Made by a program: the position numbers and the translations under genes. A stretch of 64,000 nucleotides of DNA, from contig OZ245921.1 in NCBI GenBank assembly GCA_965229695.1, positions 558,001 through 622,000 of the forward strand, in the 5' to 3' direction. Shown here piece by piece: positions 52,911 to 63,567 of this stretch. Each line of letters opens with the position of its first letter. Within the stretch, counting starts at the first letter, position 1. A model generated the notes under the pieces. The model did not search any database. It saw nothing but the letters and a program-made list of their open reading frames with translations, and was not told the DNA's origin. Origin of the DNA: JANSYL01 sp965229695. Lineage in GTDB: Bacteria > Pseudomonadota > Alphaproteobacteria > Rhodobacterales > Rhodobacteraceae.

Positions 52911-54538
52911 GTCCGCACATCGGGCCCGGCACGGCCTGTGTGCTTTGCAATCCCCGCAATCTCCTCCGCCGCTTGGATCAACGGGGCCAAGGCCACTTGC
53001 GGGTCTTGATCAAACGCGCTCAGGTCGGTTTCCAGTCGCTCCAGATAAACCCGCAGTGTCGCGCCCTCGGTCCCCGTGCCCGACAGGCGGAACACGGCCC
53101 GCCCCCCACCCTCGAAATCGATCCGCACGCCTTGGCCCGTCGCCGTCGCCCCATTGATCGGATCGGAATAAGCAAAATCATCCGCCGCTATGACCGATAG
53201 CCCGGCCACCTCGGCCCCCGGCAGCGCCGCCAATTGCCCGCGCAAGCCCGTCATCAAGGCCTCAGCCCCGGCCGTCTCAACGCCTTCATAATCATGACGT
53301 GAATAGTAATTGCGCCCATAACTCAACCAATGGGTCTGCAGGGTCTCAGCCACAGACCGCCCGGTCTTGGCCAGGATGTTCAGCCAGAATAGCACCGCCC
53401 AAACCCCGTCCTTTTCGCGCACATGATCCGATCCGGTGCCAGCACTTTCTTCCCCGCAAAGCGTCGCGCGCCCGGCATCAAGCAGTGAGCCAAAGAATTT
53501 CCACCCGGTCGGCGTCTCAAAACACGCGATCCCCAGCCCTTTAGCCACCCGATCCACCGCGCGAGAGGTCGGCATTGATCGCGCCACCCCCGACAACCCT
53601 TGGGCATAAGCGGGCACCAGCGTGGCATTGGCCGCCAGCACCGCCAAACTGTCCGATGGCGTGACATAGACCCCGCGCCCGGTGATCATGTTCCGATCAC
53701 CATCCCCGTCCGAAGCCGCACCAAAATCGGGCGCATCCGGCCCCATCATCTCGGCCATCAGCGTGTCAGCCCAAATCGGGTTCGGGTCGGGGTGGCCACC
53801 GCCAAAATCGGGCAAGGGCACCGCATTCACCACGCTGCCGGGCGCCGCGCCCAACCGGTCTTCCAAAATCGCTTTGGCATAAGGCCCGGTGATCGCGTGC
53901 ATGGCATCGAAGCGCATCCGAAAGCCCGCACCAAACAGCCCCGCGATGGCTTCGAAATCAAACAGCTGCTCCATCAAAGCGGCGTAATCGGCGACGGGAT
54001 CGACCACTTCCACCACCATCTCTCCCAGGCGGCTTTCGCCCAATTGGCTCAGATCGGCATCCGGGGCCTCTAGAATGTCATATCCGTCCAAAACCTTGGT
54101 TGCGGCATAGATCTGGTCGGTGATGTCTTCGGCAGCGGGCCCGCCATTGGGGGTGTTGAACTTGACGCCAAAATCCCCGTTTTCCCCGCCAGGATTGTGG
54201 CTGGCCGACAGGATGATCCCCCCATCCGTGCCACGCAGCCGGATCAGATGCGACGCTGCGGGCGTCGATAACAAAGCCCCCTGTCCCACGATCACCCGCG
54301 CCGCGCCCGAGGCGGCGGCCATCTTCAAAATCACCTGTGCGGCGACATCGTTGAAAAACCGCCCATCCCCACCCAGAACCAGCGTCTTGCCCGCAACACC
54401 GCCAATGCCTTGCCAAATCGCCTGGACATAGGCCTGCAAGTAATGCGGCTGCGCAAAGACGCGGGTCTTCTTGCGCAGGCCCGAGGTGCCGGGCTTCTGA
54501 TCATCAAAAGGGTCGATCGAAACGCGGGTGATTGTCAT
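52907..54538 (-). CDS. pgm: Phosphoglucomutase (alpha-D-glucose)
   Basis: A 543-residue enzyme interconverting glucose 1- and 6-phosphate. The start MTITRVSIDPFDDQKPGTSGLRKKT (residues 1-25) matches the family, the phosphoserine loop is ILSASHNPGG, the metal loop SDGDGDRNM and the sugar loop EESAGTGSDH. ATG 54538 overlaps the malQ stop by ATGA. Last gene of the glg operon; supplies Glc-1-P to GlgC. Confidence 0.97.
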   Translation of the reverse strand: MTITRVSIDPFDDQKPGTSGLRKKTRVFAQPHYLQAYVQAIWQGIGGVAGKTLVLGGDGRFFNDVAAQVILKMAAASGAARVIVGQGALLSTPAASHLIRLRGTDGGIILSASHNPGGENGDFGVKFNTPNGGPAAEDITDQIYAATKVLDGYDILEAPDADLSQLGESRLGEMVVEVVDPVADYAALMEQLFDFEAIAGLFGAGFRMRFDAMHAITGPYAKAILEDRLGAAPGSVVNAVPLPDFGGGHPDPNPIWADTLMAEMMGPDAPDFGAASDGDGDRNMITGRGVYVTPSDSLAVLAANATLVPAYAQGLSGVARSMPTSRAVDRVAKGLGIACFETPTGWKFFGSLLDAGRATLCGEESAGTGSDHVREKDGVWAVLFWLNILAKTGRSVAETLQTHWLSYGRNYYSRHDYEGVETAGAEALMTGLRGQLAALPGAEVAGLSVIAADDFAYSDPINGATATGQGVRIDFEGGGRAVFRLSGTGTEGATLRVYLERLETDLSAFDQDPQVALAPLIQAAEEIAGIAKHTGRAGPDVRT

Positions 54539-56460
54539 GCTGTGTCTCCTCCATCGCGGGCAGGGCCTGGGCCGGATCGCCCCCAAGCTTGCATGATCCG
54601 CCCGGCGCGGGCCAGGCCGGGGTCACCAGCCAGATCAGCGGCGGCAACAGGCAGGCGCTGACGCCAGTTCGGGTAGCTGTCGATGGTGCCCGGCAGGTTT
54701 GGTTGCGCCTCAATCTCGCAGGTGTTTTCGATTTGCACCAGCGCCAGGGCCGATCCGCTGGCCGCCAACGCATGGTGCATCGCATCGCTCGCGGCTGGAT
54801 CACCCCCTTCGGGCGCGGACCTGGCGGTCATTGCATCAAAGGCGGCCACATCCGCCTGCCGCTCCGCCCGCGCCTGGTCGGCTGCGGGGGCGGGGATATG
54901 GCCCAAGCGTTGATGGGTCTTGATATCTTGCCCCGCGCGCCATCCGCGCCAGGTCGGCAGGTCATGGGTCGAAAAACTGGCGATGCTGGCGGCGGGGTAG
55001 CTCTTCGGTGCGCGGAACCCACGTTTGTCCCGCTCGAACATCTGCACCTTGCAGCCCAAAATGCCCGAGGCGTGCAGCGCCCCGCGCAACCCGCGTGGCA
55101 CATTGCCCAGGTCTTCGCCCACAACAACCGCACCGGCCCTAGCGGCCTCCATCCGCAGAACCGCCAGCATGGCCGCGCGCGGCATTCTTATATAAGCCCC
55201 CGGCGCGCCGTTTTCCGGCACCCAAAAGGCACGCTCAAACCCCAGAATATGATCAACCCGCAGCGCGCCCGACAGGCTAAGCTGCCGCCGCAATGTCTCG
55301 GCCAAGGGGCGAAAACCTTGTGCCGCCAAAGCGGTTGGGTTGAACGGCGCCAAACCCCAGGCCTGACCCTCCGGCGCAAAGGCATCCGGCGGCGCACCAA
55401 GCGACGCGCCTCTGGCAAAGCTCTCGCGATCCTCCCAGGTTTCAGCGCCCGCCGGATGGGTGCCCACCGCCAGATCCAGGTACAGCCCCAGCCCCATCCC
55501 GCCTTGGCGCATCCGCGCATTGGCCCTGTGCAGCGCGCGTTCCGCGCGCCATTGCAGCCAAGCGTGAAAGATCACCCGGTCTTGCAACGCCACCTGCGCG
55601 GCCTGACAGGCGGCGCTGTCTGGGTCACGAAACGTCGCGGGCCAATCGGTCCAATAAGGGCCATGGCGATCCGACAGGGCCTGGTGCAGGGCAAATCGCT
55701 CCAGCGCCTGCCCTTCGGCAGCACGCCACGTCTCAAAACCTGGGTCGGGCCGCGCCAACCACGCCTTGAACGCGGCCTCCAGCGCGCGCCGCCGTTCGGG
55801 GATTTCAGCGGGGTAATCGATCAAGGGGCCAGAAACGCAACTTTCACCACCCGACAGATACAGCGCAGAAAGCCGCCGCCGATGCGACGGCGTATAGGGG
55901 CTGAACCCGACCGAGGCGTCCCAAAACCCCGCATGGACCGGGTTCAACCCCAGAAACCCCGCACCATGCTGGGCGAATGCCACACCCGCCTCGGCCAAAT
56001 CATCATATGTCCCAATGCCGCCCCCGGCCCGCGCCAGCAAAGCGTGCAGCGGCACCATCACGCCCCAGCCCCGCGCAGGCAGCGGCAATCGCTTGGGCGC
56101 GGCGATCAAGGTGGTCCAGGCCCCAGCCACCTGAAGCCGGTGCAGACCAAGCGGCAACGTCGGCAGCGCCCCGCGCCCCTCGACCTCGCGACCATCCTCT
56201 TGCACCAAGCGCCAATCGCCCTCTGGCACCCAGGCGGGCGACCGACCAGCCTCCACCACTTGCCAATCGGCTTGGTCGGGGCCCTGCCGCAAGTGCTCCA
56301 GATGCGCCACAGCCTCCGCGTCGGTCTGGCAAGGCAGCCCCATGGCTGCCAAAAGCGCTCGTATGGTCGCGCGCCCGGTGCGCCGCCGCCGCCCGGTTTG
56401 ATCGGTGTAAGACGCCACGATCCCACAACGCTGCGCCAGCTCGGCCAATGCATCAGCCAT
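54535..56460 (-). CDS. malQ: 4-alpha-glucanotransferase (amylomaltase)
   Basis: About 641 residues from ATG 56460 (MADALAELAQRCGI). The GH77 region includes RVDHILGFERAFWVPENG, VVGEDLGNVPRGL and FSTHDLPTWRGW, with nucleophile Asp in ALRVDHILG and acid/base Glu in VVGEDLG. It rearranges maltodextrins released by GlgX and GlgP. The frame stays open further upstream to 56730, but that part overlaps glgX and is not protein-like. Overlaps glgX by 8 bp. Confidence 0.94.
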   Translation of the reverse strand: MADALAELAQRCGIVASYTDQTGRRRRTGRATIRALLAAMGLPCQTDAEAVAHLEHLRQGPDQADWQVVEAGRSPAWVPEGDWRLVQEDGREVEGRGALPTLPLGLHRLQVAGAWTTLIAAPKRLPLPARGWGVMVPLHALLARAGGGIGTYDDLAEAGVAFAQHGAGFLGLNPVHAGFWDASVGFSPYTPSHRRRLSALYLSGGESCVSGPLIDYPAEIPERRRALEAAFKAWLARPDPGFETWRAAEGQALERFALHQALSDRHGPYWTDWPATFRDPDSAACQAAQVALQDRVIFHAWLQWRAERALHRANARMRQGGMGLGLYLDLAVGTHPAGAETWEDRESFARGASLGAPPDAFAPEGQAWGLAPFNPTALAAQGFRPLAETLRRQLSLSGALRVDHILGFERAFWVPENGAPGAYIRMPRAAMLAVLRMEAARAGAVVVGEDLGNVPRGLRGALHASGILGCKVQMFERDKRGFRAPKSYPAASIASFSTHDLPTWRGWRAGQDIKTHQRLGHIPAPAADQARAERQADVAAFDAMTARSAPEGGDPAASDAMHHALAASGSALALVQIENTCEIEAQPNLPGTIDSYPNWRQRLPVAAADLAGDPGLARAGRIMQAWGRSGPGPARDGGDTA

Positions 56461-58555
56461 CGGGCGACCCGTTTGGCTCCAGCACACAGACGGCGACCGA
56501 GGGCCCCGCAACCGGCAAGGCCCCCGCCAAATCGCGCACCCCGAACCAGGGCGTCTGCGTTTCGATATGCTGCCGCCAGACCCGGCCATCCAGCGCAGGG
56601 GGCAGGCGCACCTCCACCGCCACAGCACCGGCGTTAAAGACCAGGAACAACGCCTCCTCCCGCTCGGCATAGTCAGGCGTGCCCGAGGCCATGCGCAGCT
56701 CGGCACATAACACCGCGTTGTCGGGGTCATCCCAATCTGTTTGCGTCATCGCCCGGCCCGACGGGTGCCACCAAAACAGGTCTTCCACCCCATCCACCGC
56801 GCGTTCCTGCGAATGCAAAAACCGTTTTTGCCGCAGGATCGGATGGGCTTTGCGAAACCCGATCATCGCGCGGGTGAAATCGTGGAACGCGGCATCGGCC
56901 TTCGGCCAATCGATCCAACCGATCTCATTGTCCTGGGCATAAGCGTTGTTATTGCCGTTTTGGGAATTGCCGATCTCATCCCCCGCCAAGATCATCGGCG
57001 TGCCCTGGCACAAAAGCAGCGTGGCCATCATATTGCGCCGCCGCAACGCCCGCGCTGCACGGATGTCGGGATCGTCGCTTGGCCCTTCGACCCCAAAATT
57101 ATCCGAGTAATTCTCGCCATGCCCATCGCGGTTGCCTTCGCCATTGGCCTGGTTGTGCCGCTCGACATACGACACCACATCGGCCAGCGTGAACCCATCA
57201 TGGGCCGTCAGCATATTGACCGAAGCTGTGGCCGCGCGACCTGAATGGTCGAACTGCAAGGCCGACCCGCTCAGCTTACGGGCCAGCGTCGTCACATGCC
57301 CCGCATCCCCCCGCCAATAGCGCCGGATGCCATCGCGGAACTTGTCATTCCATTCCTGAAACGGCGGCGGAAAGGCCCCAAGCTGGTAGCCGCCCGGCCC
57401 AATATCCCAGGGCTCGGCGATCAGCTTCACCCCGGCCAATACCGGGTCTTGCCGGATCGCATCAAAAAAGGCCGAGCCGCGATCAAACCCGGCCTCTGTC
57501 CGCCCCAGAACCGAGCACAGATCAAATCGGAACCCGTCGACATGCATCACCTCGACCCAATAGCGCAATGAATCCAATATCATGCGCAGCACCATGGGAT
57601 GATCCATGTTGATCGTGTTGCCCGTGCCAGTGTCGTTGATATAGCCGCGCCCGTCGGGCGTCAGACGGTAATAGCTGCGATTATCAAGCCCGCGAAAGGC
57701 CAGGGTTGGGCCCGCTTCATTCCCCTCGCCAGTATGGTTATAGACGACATCCAAGATCACCTCGATCCCGGCCGCATGCAGGCGCGCGACCATATGCTGA
57801 AACTCGGCAATCTGACCCGCATGCAGGTATCGCGGCTCGGGCGCGAAAAAGCCGATGGTCTGATAGCCCCAGTAATTCGTCAGCCCCTTCTCCACCAAAA
57901 ACCGGTCGTTCAAAAACGCCTGCGCGGGCAGTAGTTCCAAAGCCGTCACGCCTAGATCGACCAGGTGATCCAGCACCGGGTCCGAGGCCACGGCCAGAAA
58001 CGTGCCGGGCGGCGTCGCGCCTGGAAAGCGTTGGGTCAGCCCCTTCACATGCGCCTCATACAGCACGGTCTCCGCCTCGGGTGTGCCCGGCGGGTGATCG
58101 TCGCCCCAAGCAAAACTTGGGTCTTCGACCACGGCGCGCGGCATATATGGCGCGCTGTCGCGGAGGTCGAAGCTCAGATCACCCTGGGCATCGCCCACGC
58201 GGTATCCCATCAGCGCGTCATGCCAGATCGGATGCCCGGTCAGGCGCTTGGCGTAAGGGTCCATGAGCAGCTTGTTGGGATTGAACCGGTGGCCATGGAA
58301 CGGCGCATAAGGCCCCTCCACCCGATAGCCATATCGCTGGCCGGGGCGCAGCCCGGCCACATAGCCATACCAGATATCGCCTTCACGCTCGGGCAGGTCG
58401 AGGCGTTGGGTTTCAACCTGCCCATCTTCGGAAAACAGGCACAGCGTGACCCGCGTCGCATGTTCCGAAAACAGGGCGAAATTCACCCCGTCCCCGTCAA
58501 ATGTGGCCCCTAGGGGCGCCCTGCGCCCCTCGGTCATCGAAACCTTGTCTGTCAT
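56453..58555 (-). CDS. glgX: Glycogen debranching enzyme
   Basis: A 700-residue GH13 isoamylase-type enzyme. An N-terminal CBM48 (PLGATFDGDGVNFALFSEHATRV) precedes the barrel with VVYNHTGEGNE, GFRFDLCSVLGR (nucleophile Asp), LIAEPWD (acid/base Glu) and MLTAHDGFTLADVVSY. It removes limit branches. ATG 58555 overlaps the glgA stop by 4 bp. Confidence 0.97.
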   Translation of the reverse strand: MTDKVSMTEGRRAPLGATFDGDGVNFALFSEHATRVTLCLFSEDGQVETQRLDLPEREGDIWYGYVAGLRPGQRYGYRVEGPYAPFHGHRFNPNKLLMDPYAKRLTGHPIWHDALMGYRVGDAQGDLSFDLRDSAPYMPRAVVEDPSFAWGDDHPPGTPEAETVLYEAHVKGLTQRFPGATPPGTFLAVASDPVLDHLVDLGVTALELLPAQAFLNDRFLVEKGLTNYWGYQTIGFFAPEPRYLHAGQIAEFQHMVARLHAAGIEVILDVVYNHTGEGNEAGPTLAFRGLDNRSYYRLTPDGRGYINDTGTGNTINMDHPMVLRMILDSLRYWVEVMHVDGFRFDLCSVLGRTEAGFDRGSAFFDAIRQDPVLAGVKLIAEPWDIGPGGYQLGAFPPPFQEWNDKFRDGIRRYWRGDAGHVTTLARKLSGSALQFDHSGRAATASVNMLTAHDGFTLADVVSYVERHNQANGEGNRDGHGENYSDNFGVEGPSDDPDIRAARALRRRNMMATLLLCQGTPMILAGDEIGNSQNGNNNAYAQDNEIGWIDWPKADAAFHDFTRAMIGFRKAHPILRQKRFLHSQERAVDGVEDLFWWHPSGRAMTQTDWDDPDNAVLCAELRMASGTPDYAEREEALFLVFNAGAVAVEVRLPPALDGRVWRQHIETQTPWFGVRDLAGALPVAGPSVAVCVLEPNGSPDG

Positions 58556-59976
58556 GCGCCGCCGCTGATCTGCCCGTAAAGCCGCGCATAATCCGCTGCC
58601 GATCTGGACCAGTCAACCGGCTGGGCCATGGCGCTTTTCTGCATCTTCGCCCAGACCTGACCATCGGCGAACAAAGCCGCCAAATCCTGAAACGCAAAAC
58701 GCAACGCATCGGGGGTCAGCGGGTGCACATGCAGCCCCGTCGCACTGCCTGCGGCCAAGGCCGCGGGGCTGGCGGGGATGATGGTATCAGCCAGCCCGCC
58801 AGTCAGCGCCACAACCGGGATTGTGCCATAGCGCAGGGCATAAAGCTGGGTCAGACCGCAAGGTTCAAAGCGCGACGGCACCAGGATCGCATCGCCCCCC
58901 GCGATCAGCCGATGCGCGAGCCCCTCGTCATAGCCAATCGTGACCGAGACATTCGGGTCTTCGGCCAGACGGCGGAACCCATCCTCCAACCCCGCATCGC
59001 CGCTGCCCAAAAGCGCCAGTTGCCCGCCCTGGGCCAAAAGCGCGGGCAAGGCTTCCAGCAGCACATCCAACCCTTTTTGCTCGCTCAGGCGCGAGACCAC
59101 GACGCAAAGCGGGCCATCCGCTTCGGGCAGACCCAGTTCCTCGCGCAGGGCTTTGCGCGCTTTGGCCTTGCCGCGCGGGGTGCTGTAGCGCGCGCGCAGT
59201 TCCGCATCGGATTTCGGATCCCAAAGCTGGGTATCGATGCCGTTTAAAATCCCCACCAGATCGCCCGCCCGCGCCCGGATCACCCCGTCCAGCCCCGCGC
59301 CAAATTCAGGCCGCGTCAACTCGCGCGCATAGGTCGGCGACACCGTGGTGATCTTATCCGCCCATAAAAGCCCCGCCTTCAACACGTTGATTTGGCCCCA
59401 ATATTCAAACCCATCACGGGTAAAATCCTCGGGGTTCATGCGTAGGCCCGACAGTTTCGATCCCGGTGCCAGGCCCTGGAACGCCATATTGTGAATGGTC
59501 AGAACCGTCGCGATTTTTGGCTTGGCGAACCGCAGGTAATAGGGGGCAAGCGCGGCCTGCCAATCATGGGCATGCACCACCTGCGGCACCCAATCGCCCA
59601 AGCCATGTTCCGCGATCTCGGCCGCCACCCAGGACAGGGCGGCAAAACGTTCGGCATTGTCGGGCCAATCCTGCCGCTCAGCGTCCAGATAGGGGCCGCC
59701 GGGTCGATCAAACAGATGCGGCGCGTCCAAGGCCAGGATCGCAACCCCCTGCACCTGGCCCGCCACCACCCGCGCTGCGCCGCCGTAAAGATCGGCCACC
59801 TCATAGACAGGTTCCGCTTGGCCCAGCGCCGTCATCACCCGCGGATAGCCCGGGATCAGCACCCGCATATCCACCCCATGCTCGGCCAAAGCCCCCGGCA
59901 GCGCGCCGACCACATCGGCCAGGCCCCCGGTCTTAATCAACGGCACACATTCGGAGGCGACCGAAAGCACTTTCAT
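58552..59976 (-). CDS. glgA: Glycogen synthase (ADP-glucose)
   Basis: A 474-residue GT5 enzyme. MKVLSVASECVPLIKTGGLADVVG includes the ADP-glucose-binding KTGGLADV, and the C-terminal domain has VVSRLSEQKGLDVLL and PSRFEPCGLTQLYALRYG with catalytic Glu. ATG 59976 overlaps the glgC stop by 4 bp. Confidence 0.97.
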   Translation of the reverse strand: MKVLSVASECVPLIKTGGLADVVGALPGALAEHGVDMRVLIPGYPRVMTALGQAEPVYEVADLYGGAARVVAGQVQGVAILALDAPHLFDRPGGPYLDAERQDWPDNAERFAALSWVAAEIAEHGLGDWVPQVVHAHDWQAALAPYYLRFAKPKIATVLTIHNMAFQGLAPGSKLSGLRMNPEDFTRDGFEYWGQINVLKAGLLWADKITTVSPTYARELTRPEFGAGLDGVIRARAGDLVGILNGIDTQLWDPKSDAELRARYSTPRGKAKARKALREELGLPEADGPLCVVVSRLSEQKGLDVLLEALPALLAQGGQLALLGSGDAGLEDGFRRLAEDPNVSVTIGYDEGLAHRLIAGGDAILVPSRFEPCGLTQLYALRYGTIPVVALTGGLADTIIPASPAALAAGSATGLHVHPLTPDALRFAFQDLAALFADGQVWAKMQKSAMAQPVDWSRSAADYARLYGQISGGA

Positions 59977-61241
59977 CCCAAGCTCGCCTCCCGACGATCC
60001 AACATATCTTGCGTAATCAAGGTGACGCCGCCCTCCGAGACGCGGAACCACTTTGCGTCTTCCTCAGGGTCTTCCCCCACCACCAAGCCAGAGGGGATAT
60101 CGACACCGCGATCAATCACAACCTTGGTCAGCCGGGCCGAGCGCCCGATATTGACATAGGGCAGCAACACCGCCTGATCCAAACTGGCGAAAGAATTGGT
60201 GTGCACCATGGTGAACAGCAGCGAATTTCGGATTTCCGTGCCCGAAATAATGCACCCGCCCGAGATCAGCGAAGATACGGCCGATCCGCGCCGGTTTTCT
60301 TCATCATGGATGAATTTCGCGGGCGGCACCGATTCCGAATAGGTCCAGATCGGCCAATCCTTATCCCAAAGGTCCAGATCGGGCGTAAACCCGGTCAGGT
60401 CCAGGTTCGCGCGCCAAAACGCGTCGACCGTGCCCACATCGCGCCAATAGGCGGGCACATCTGGCGATTTCCGCACGCAGCTGTCGGTGAACCGGTGCGC
60501 CATAGCTTTGCCATTGGCCACGATGTCGGGGATGATATCTGACCCAAAATCATGCGAGGATTTGGCATCCGCCGCATCCTCCAACAACCGTTCACGCAGG
60601 AATTTCCAGGAAAACACGTAAATCCCCATCGAGGCCAAGGCCATCATCGGGTCATCCGGCGTGCCTGGCGGATCGGCCGGTTTTTCCAAGAACATGTTGA
60701 TGCGGTCATCCGCGTCCACTGCCATCACGCCAAAAGCCGTCGCCTCCTCCCGCGGGACGGTCAGACAGCCCACGGTCACATCCGCCCCGCTATTGGCATG
60801 GGCTTCGATCATACGCTCATAGTCCATCTTATAGACATGATCGCCGGCCAGGATCAGCACATAGTCGACATCATAACTGTCAACGATATCAATGTTTTGT
60901 GTCACCGCATCGGCTGTGCCCAGATACCATTGGGTTTCATCCACGCGCTGGCTGGCGGGCAGAATATCCAGGTATTCGTTGCGCTCGGCCCGGAAAAAGC
61001 TCCAGCCGCGCTGGCAATGGCGGATCAGGCTATGGGCCTTGTACTGGGTCGCAATCGCCATTTTGCGAATGCCGGAATTCAGCGCGTTGGACAGCGCGAA
61101 ATCGATGATCCGCGTCTTGCCGCCAAAATAGACCGCCGGCTTGGCGCGCCGATCGGTCAACTCTTTCAGGCGACTGCCACGCCCGCCTGCCAAGACAAAG
61201 GCCATGCTGCGGCGCGCGATGCGCTGTGGTCCTACGGCCAT
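59973..61241 (-). CDS. glgC: Glucose-1-phosphate adenylyltransferase
   Basis: A 422-residue enzyme that makes ADP-glucose. AFVLAGGRGSRLKELTDRRAKPAVYFGGKTRIIDFALSN covers the nucleotide and activator sites (residues about 15-53), with YLGTADAVTQN, LAGDHVYKMDY and a left-handed helix domain at the end. ATG 61241 is chosen because GGGGGAGG lies 6 bp before it; the ATG at 61247 touches that site. Confidence 0.97.
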   Translation of the reverse strand: MAVGPQRIARRSMAFVLAGGRGSRLKELTDRRAKPAVYFGGKTRIIDFALSNALNSGIRKMAIATQYKAHSLIRHCQRGWSFFRAERNEYLDILPASQRVDETQWYLGTADAVTQNIDIVDSYDVDYVLILAGDHVYKMDYERMIEAHANSGADVTVGCLTVPREEATAFGVMAVDADDRINMFLEKPADPPGTPDDPMMALASMGIYVFSWKFLRERLLEDAADAKSSHDFGSDIIPDIVANGKAMAHRFTDSCVRKSPDVPAYWRDVGTVDAFWRANLDLTGFTPDLDLWDKDWPIWTYSESVPPAKFIHDEENRRGSAVSSLISGGCIISGTEIRNSLLFTMVHTNSFASLDQAVLLPYVNIGRSARLTKVVIDRGVDIPSGLVVGEDPEEDAKWFRVSEGGVTLITQDMLDRREASLG

Positions 61242-61304
61242 GTTCATCCTCCCCCTTCATTCGCAGGGCTCAGATTTGGGCCCCACCAAAACCGATCCGT
61301 GTCG

Positions 61305-63521
61305 TTAAGCCTCGCCTTTGCCGTCAGCCACCAGGTAGATAACCGACAAAGGTGGCAGATATATTTCAGCCGAAACCGTCTGTCCTTGGGCCGGTGGCCC
61401 ATCGGCGATCACAACGCCCTGGTTGCCGCGCCCCTGCCCGCCGTAAAGCGCGGCATCGGTGTTCAGCGCCTCGCGCCAACGCCCAGCGACCGGCAATCCG
61501 ATGCGCAGGCCTGGCCGTTCGACCGGCGTGAAATTGCACAAGACCACCACATTGGGGTCCGCCGCGCCGCCGCGCCTGATCCAGGAATAGATCGAGCGTT
61601 CCGCATCATCGGCATCGATCCACTGAAACCCGCTTGGATCAGCATCACCCACATGCAGCGCCGGTTCGGCGCGGTAAAGCGTGTTCAGGTCGCGCACCAG
61701 CCGCTGCATTCCCGCATGGTTGGGATCGTCCAAGGCCGCCCAGTCAATCTCGGCCTCATGGTTCCATTCTGCGGCCTGGGCAAATTCCTGCCCCATGAAC
61801 AAAAGCTTCTTGCCCGGATGCCCCCACATATAGCCATAAAAGGCGCGCAGATTGGCGAATTTCTCATCCCCCTGCCCCGGCATTTTCCCCAGCATCGAGC
61901 CTTTGCCATGCACCACCTCATCATGGCTGATCGGCAGGATGAAATTCTCGGAATAGGCATAGGTCAGCCCGAAACTCATCTGATTATGGTGGTGTTTGCG
62001 ATGCACCGGATCGCGCGCGATGTAATCCAGCGTGTCATTCATCCAGCCCATGTTCCACTTATAGCCAAAGCCCAGCCCGCCCTGATCCACAGGGGCAGAG
62101 ACCTTGGGGAAGGATGTGCTTTCTTCGGCCACCGTCATAACGCCGGGATGCGCGCCATAAGCGTCGATATTCATTTGCTGTAGCAGCGCGATGGCCTCGT
62201 AATTCTCGCGCCCGCCATCCTTATTGGGCACCCATTCACCTTCGGCCCGCGAATAATCCCGGTAAAGCATCGAGGCCACGGCATCCACGCGCAGCCCGTC
62301 GATATGGTATTCCTCCAACCAATAGCGCGCGTTCGAAATCAGGTAATTCGCCACCTCGCGCCGCCCATAGTTGAAGATCAGCGTGTTCCAATCCTGGTGG
62401 AAGCCTTCCTTGGGGTCCGCATGTTCATAAAGCGCCGTGCCGTCGAACTGGCCCAACCCATGGGCATCCGTTGGGAAATGCCCCGGCACCCAATCCAACA
62501 GCACACCGATCCCCTTCTTATGGGCTGCATTGACCAGATCGCGGAACTCATGCGGCGGCCCGTGGCGCACCGTGGGCGCAAACAGACCCACCGGCTGATA
62601 GCCCCAAGACCCATCAAACGGGTATTCCGAGATCGGCATCAGCTCGATATGGGTGAACCCCATCTCGGCCACGTAATCGACCAGCTCCTCCGCCGCTTCG
62701 ACATATGACAGATAGCGCCCGCCATCCTTCTTGCGCCACGATCCCAGATGCACCTCATAGATCGAAATCGGCGCGGTCAGCGCCTGGCGCGGCTGGCGCA
62801 GCCCCATCCAAGCATCATCCGACCAGCCATAGCCCGCAATGTCGCGCACGACCGAGGCGTTTTCCGGCGCGTGTTGCGACCCAAAGCCAACCGGGTCGGA
62901 TTTCAGCGGCAAAACCTGTCCGTCCGCAGCCAGGATTTCGTATTTGTAAACCGTGCCTTCCGCGATTTCGGGCAGAAAGATTTCCCACACACCCGTGGCC
63001 CCTCGGCGGCGCATCACATGGCGGCGGCCATCCCAGGCGTTGAAGCCGCCCACCACCGACACCCGCGCCGCATTCGGGGCCCAGACGGCAAAATGGGTGC
63101 CCTGCACCCCTTCATGTTGGATCACATGCGCGCCCAGCGCCTGCCAAAGATGCCGATGCGTGCCTTCGCCCAGCAGGTATTCGTCAATCTCACCCAAGAC
63201 CGGGCCAAAGCGATAAGGATCGTCAAAGCTCCACACCGCCCCATCCGCTCCCCGCGCCTCAAAGCGATAGGGCTGGCGGTCGGGCATCTGCGCCTGAAAC
63301 AGGCCCTCGTCCCCGGCCACCGGCGTCATGGTTTGGCGCGTTTCGCCGAGGATCAGCGACAGCTCTGCCGCCCCCGGCACAAAGCCGGTTACGCGCCATC
63401 CATCCTGATCTTGCTGGGGCCCCAAAACTGCAAACGGGTCGTCGCAAACGCCCCGCAGAAGCCGCTGAAATGCATCGGAATGCGCGGCAGACACGGGCCG
63501 ATGTGGGGTCGCGCGGGCCAT
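61305..63521 (-). CDS. glgB: 1,4-alpha-glucan branching enzyme
   Basis: A 738-residue GH13 enzyme with an N-terminal N1 domain, CBM48 (FAVWAPNAARVSVVGGFNAWDGR), and the barrel motifs DWVPGHFP, GLRVDAVASMLY (nucleophile Asp), VAEESTSFP (acid/base Glu) and LPISHDEVVHGK. It introduces alpha-1,6 branches. Starts 46 bp after glgP. Confidence 0.98.
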   Translation of the reverse strand: MARATPHRPVSAAHSDAFQRLLRGVCDDPFAVLGPQQDQDGWRVTGFVPGAAELSLILGETRQTMTPVAGDEGLFQAQMPDRQPYRFEARGADGAVWSFDDPYRFGPVLGEIDEYLLGEGTHRHLWQALGAHVIQHEGVQGTHFAVWAPNAARVSVVGGFNAWDGRRHVMRRRGATGVWEIFLPEIAEGTVYKYEILAADGQVLPLKSDPVGFGSQHAPENASVVRDIAGYGWSDDAWMGLRQPRQALTAPISIYEVHLGSWRKKDGGRYLSYVEAAEELVDYVAEMGFTHIELMPISEYPFDGSWGYQPVGLFAPTVRHGPPHEFRDLVNAAHKKGIGVLLDWVPGHFPTDAHGLGQFDGTALYEHADPKEGFHQDWNTLIFNYGRREVANYLISNARYWLEEYHIDGLRVDAVASMLYRDYSRAEGEWVPNKDGGRENYEAIALLQQMNIDAYGAHPGVMTVAEESTSFPKVSAPVDQGGLGFGYKWNMGWMNDTLDYIARDPVHRKHHHNQMSFGLTYAYSENFILPISHDEVVHGKGSMLGKMPGQGDEKFANLRAFYGYMWGHPGKKLLFMGQEFAQAAEWNHEAEIDWAALDDPNHAGMQRLVRDLNTLYRAEPALHVGDADPSGFQWIDADDAERSIYSWIRRGGAADPNVVVLCNFTPVERPGLRIGLPVAGRWREALNTDAALYGGQGRGNQGVVIADGPPAQGQTVSAEIYLPPLSVIYLVADGKGEA

Positions 63522-63567
63522 GGGTTGACCCTAACCGCTGCGGGCCTAGATGCAACCGCCCTGGCGC

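Noticed and set aside
54532..56637. 701-codon plus-strand reading frame opposite malQ
   Set aside because: Long antisense frames are common in GC-rich codon-biased genes; the malQ frame has clear GH77 motifs and the antisense translation (Arg/Pro/Gln-rich) does not resemble a protein.
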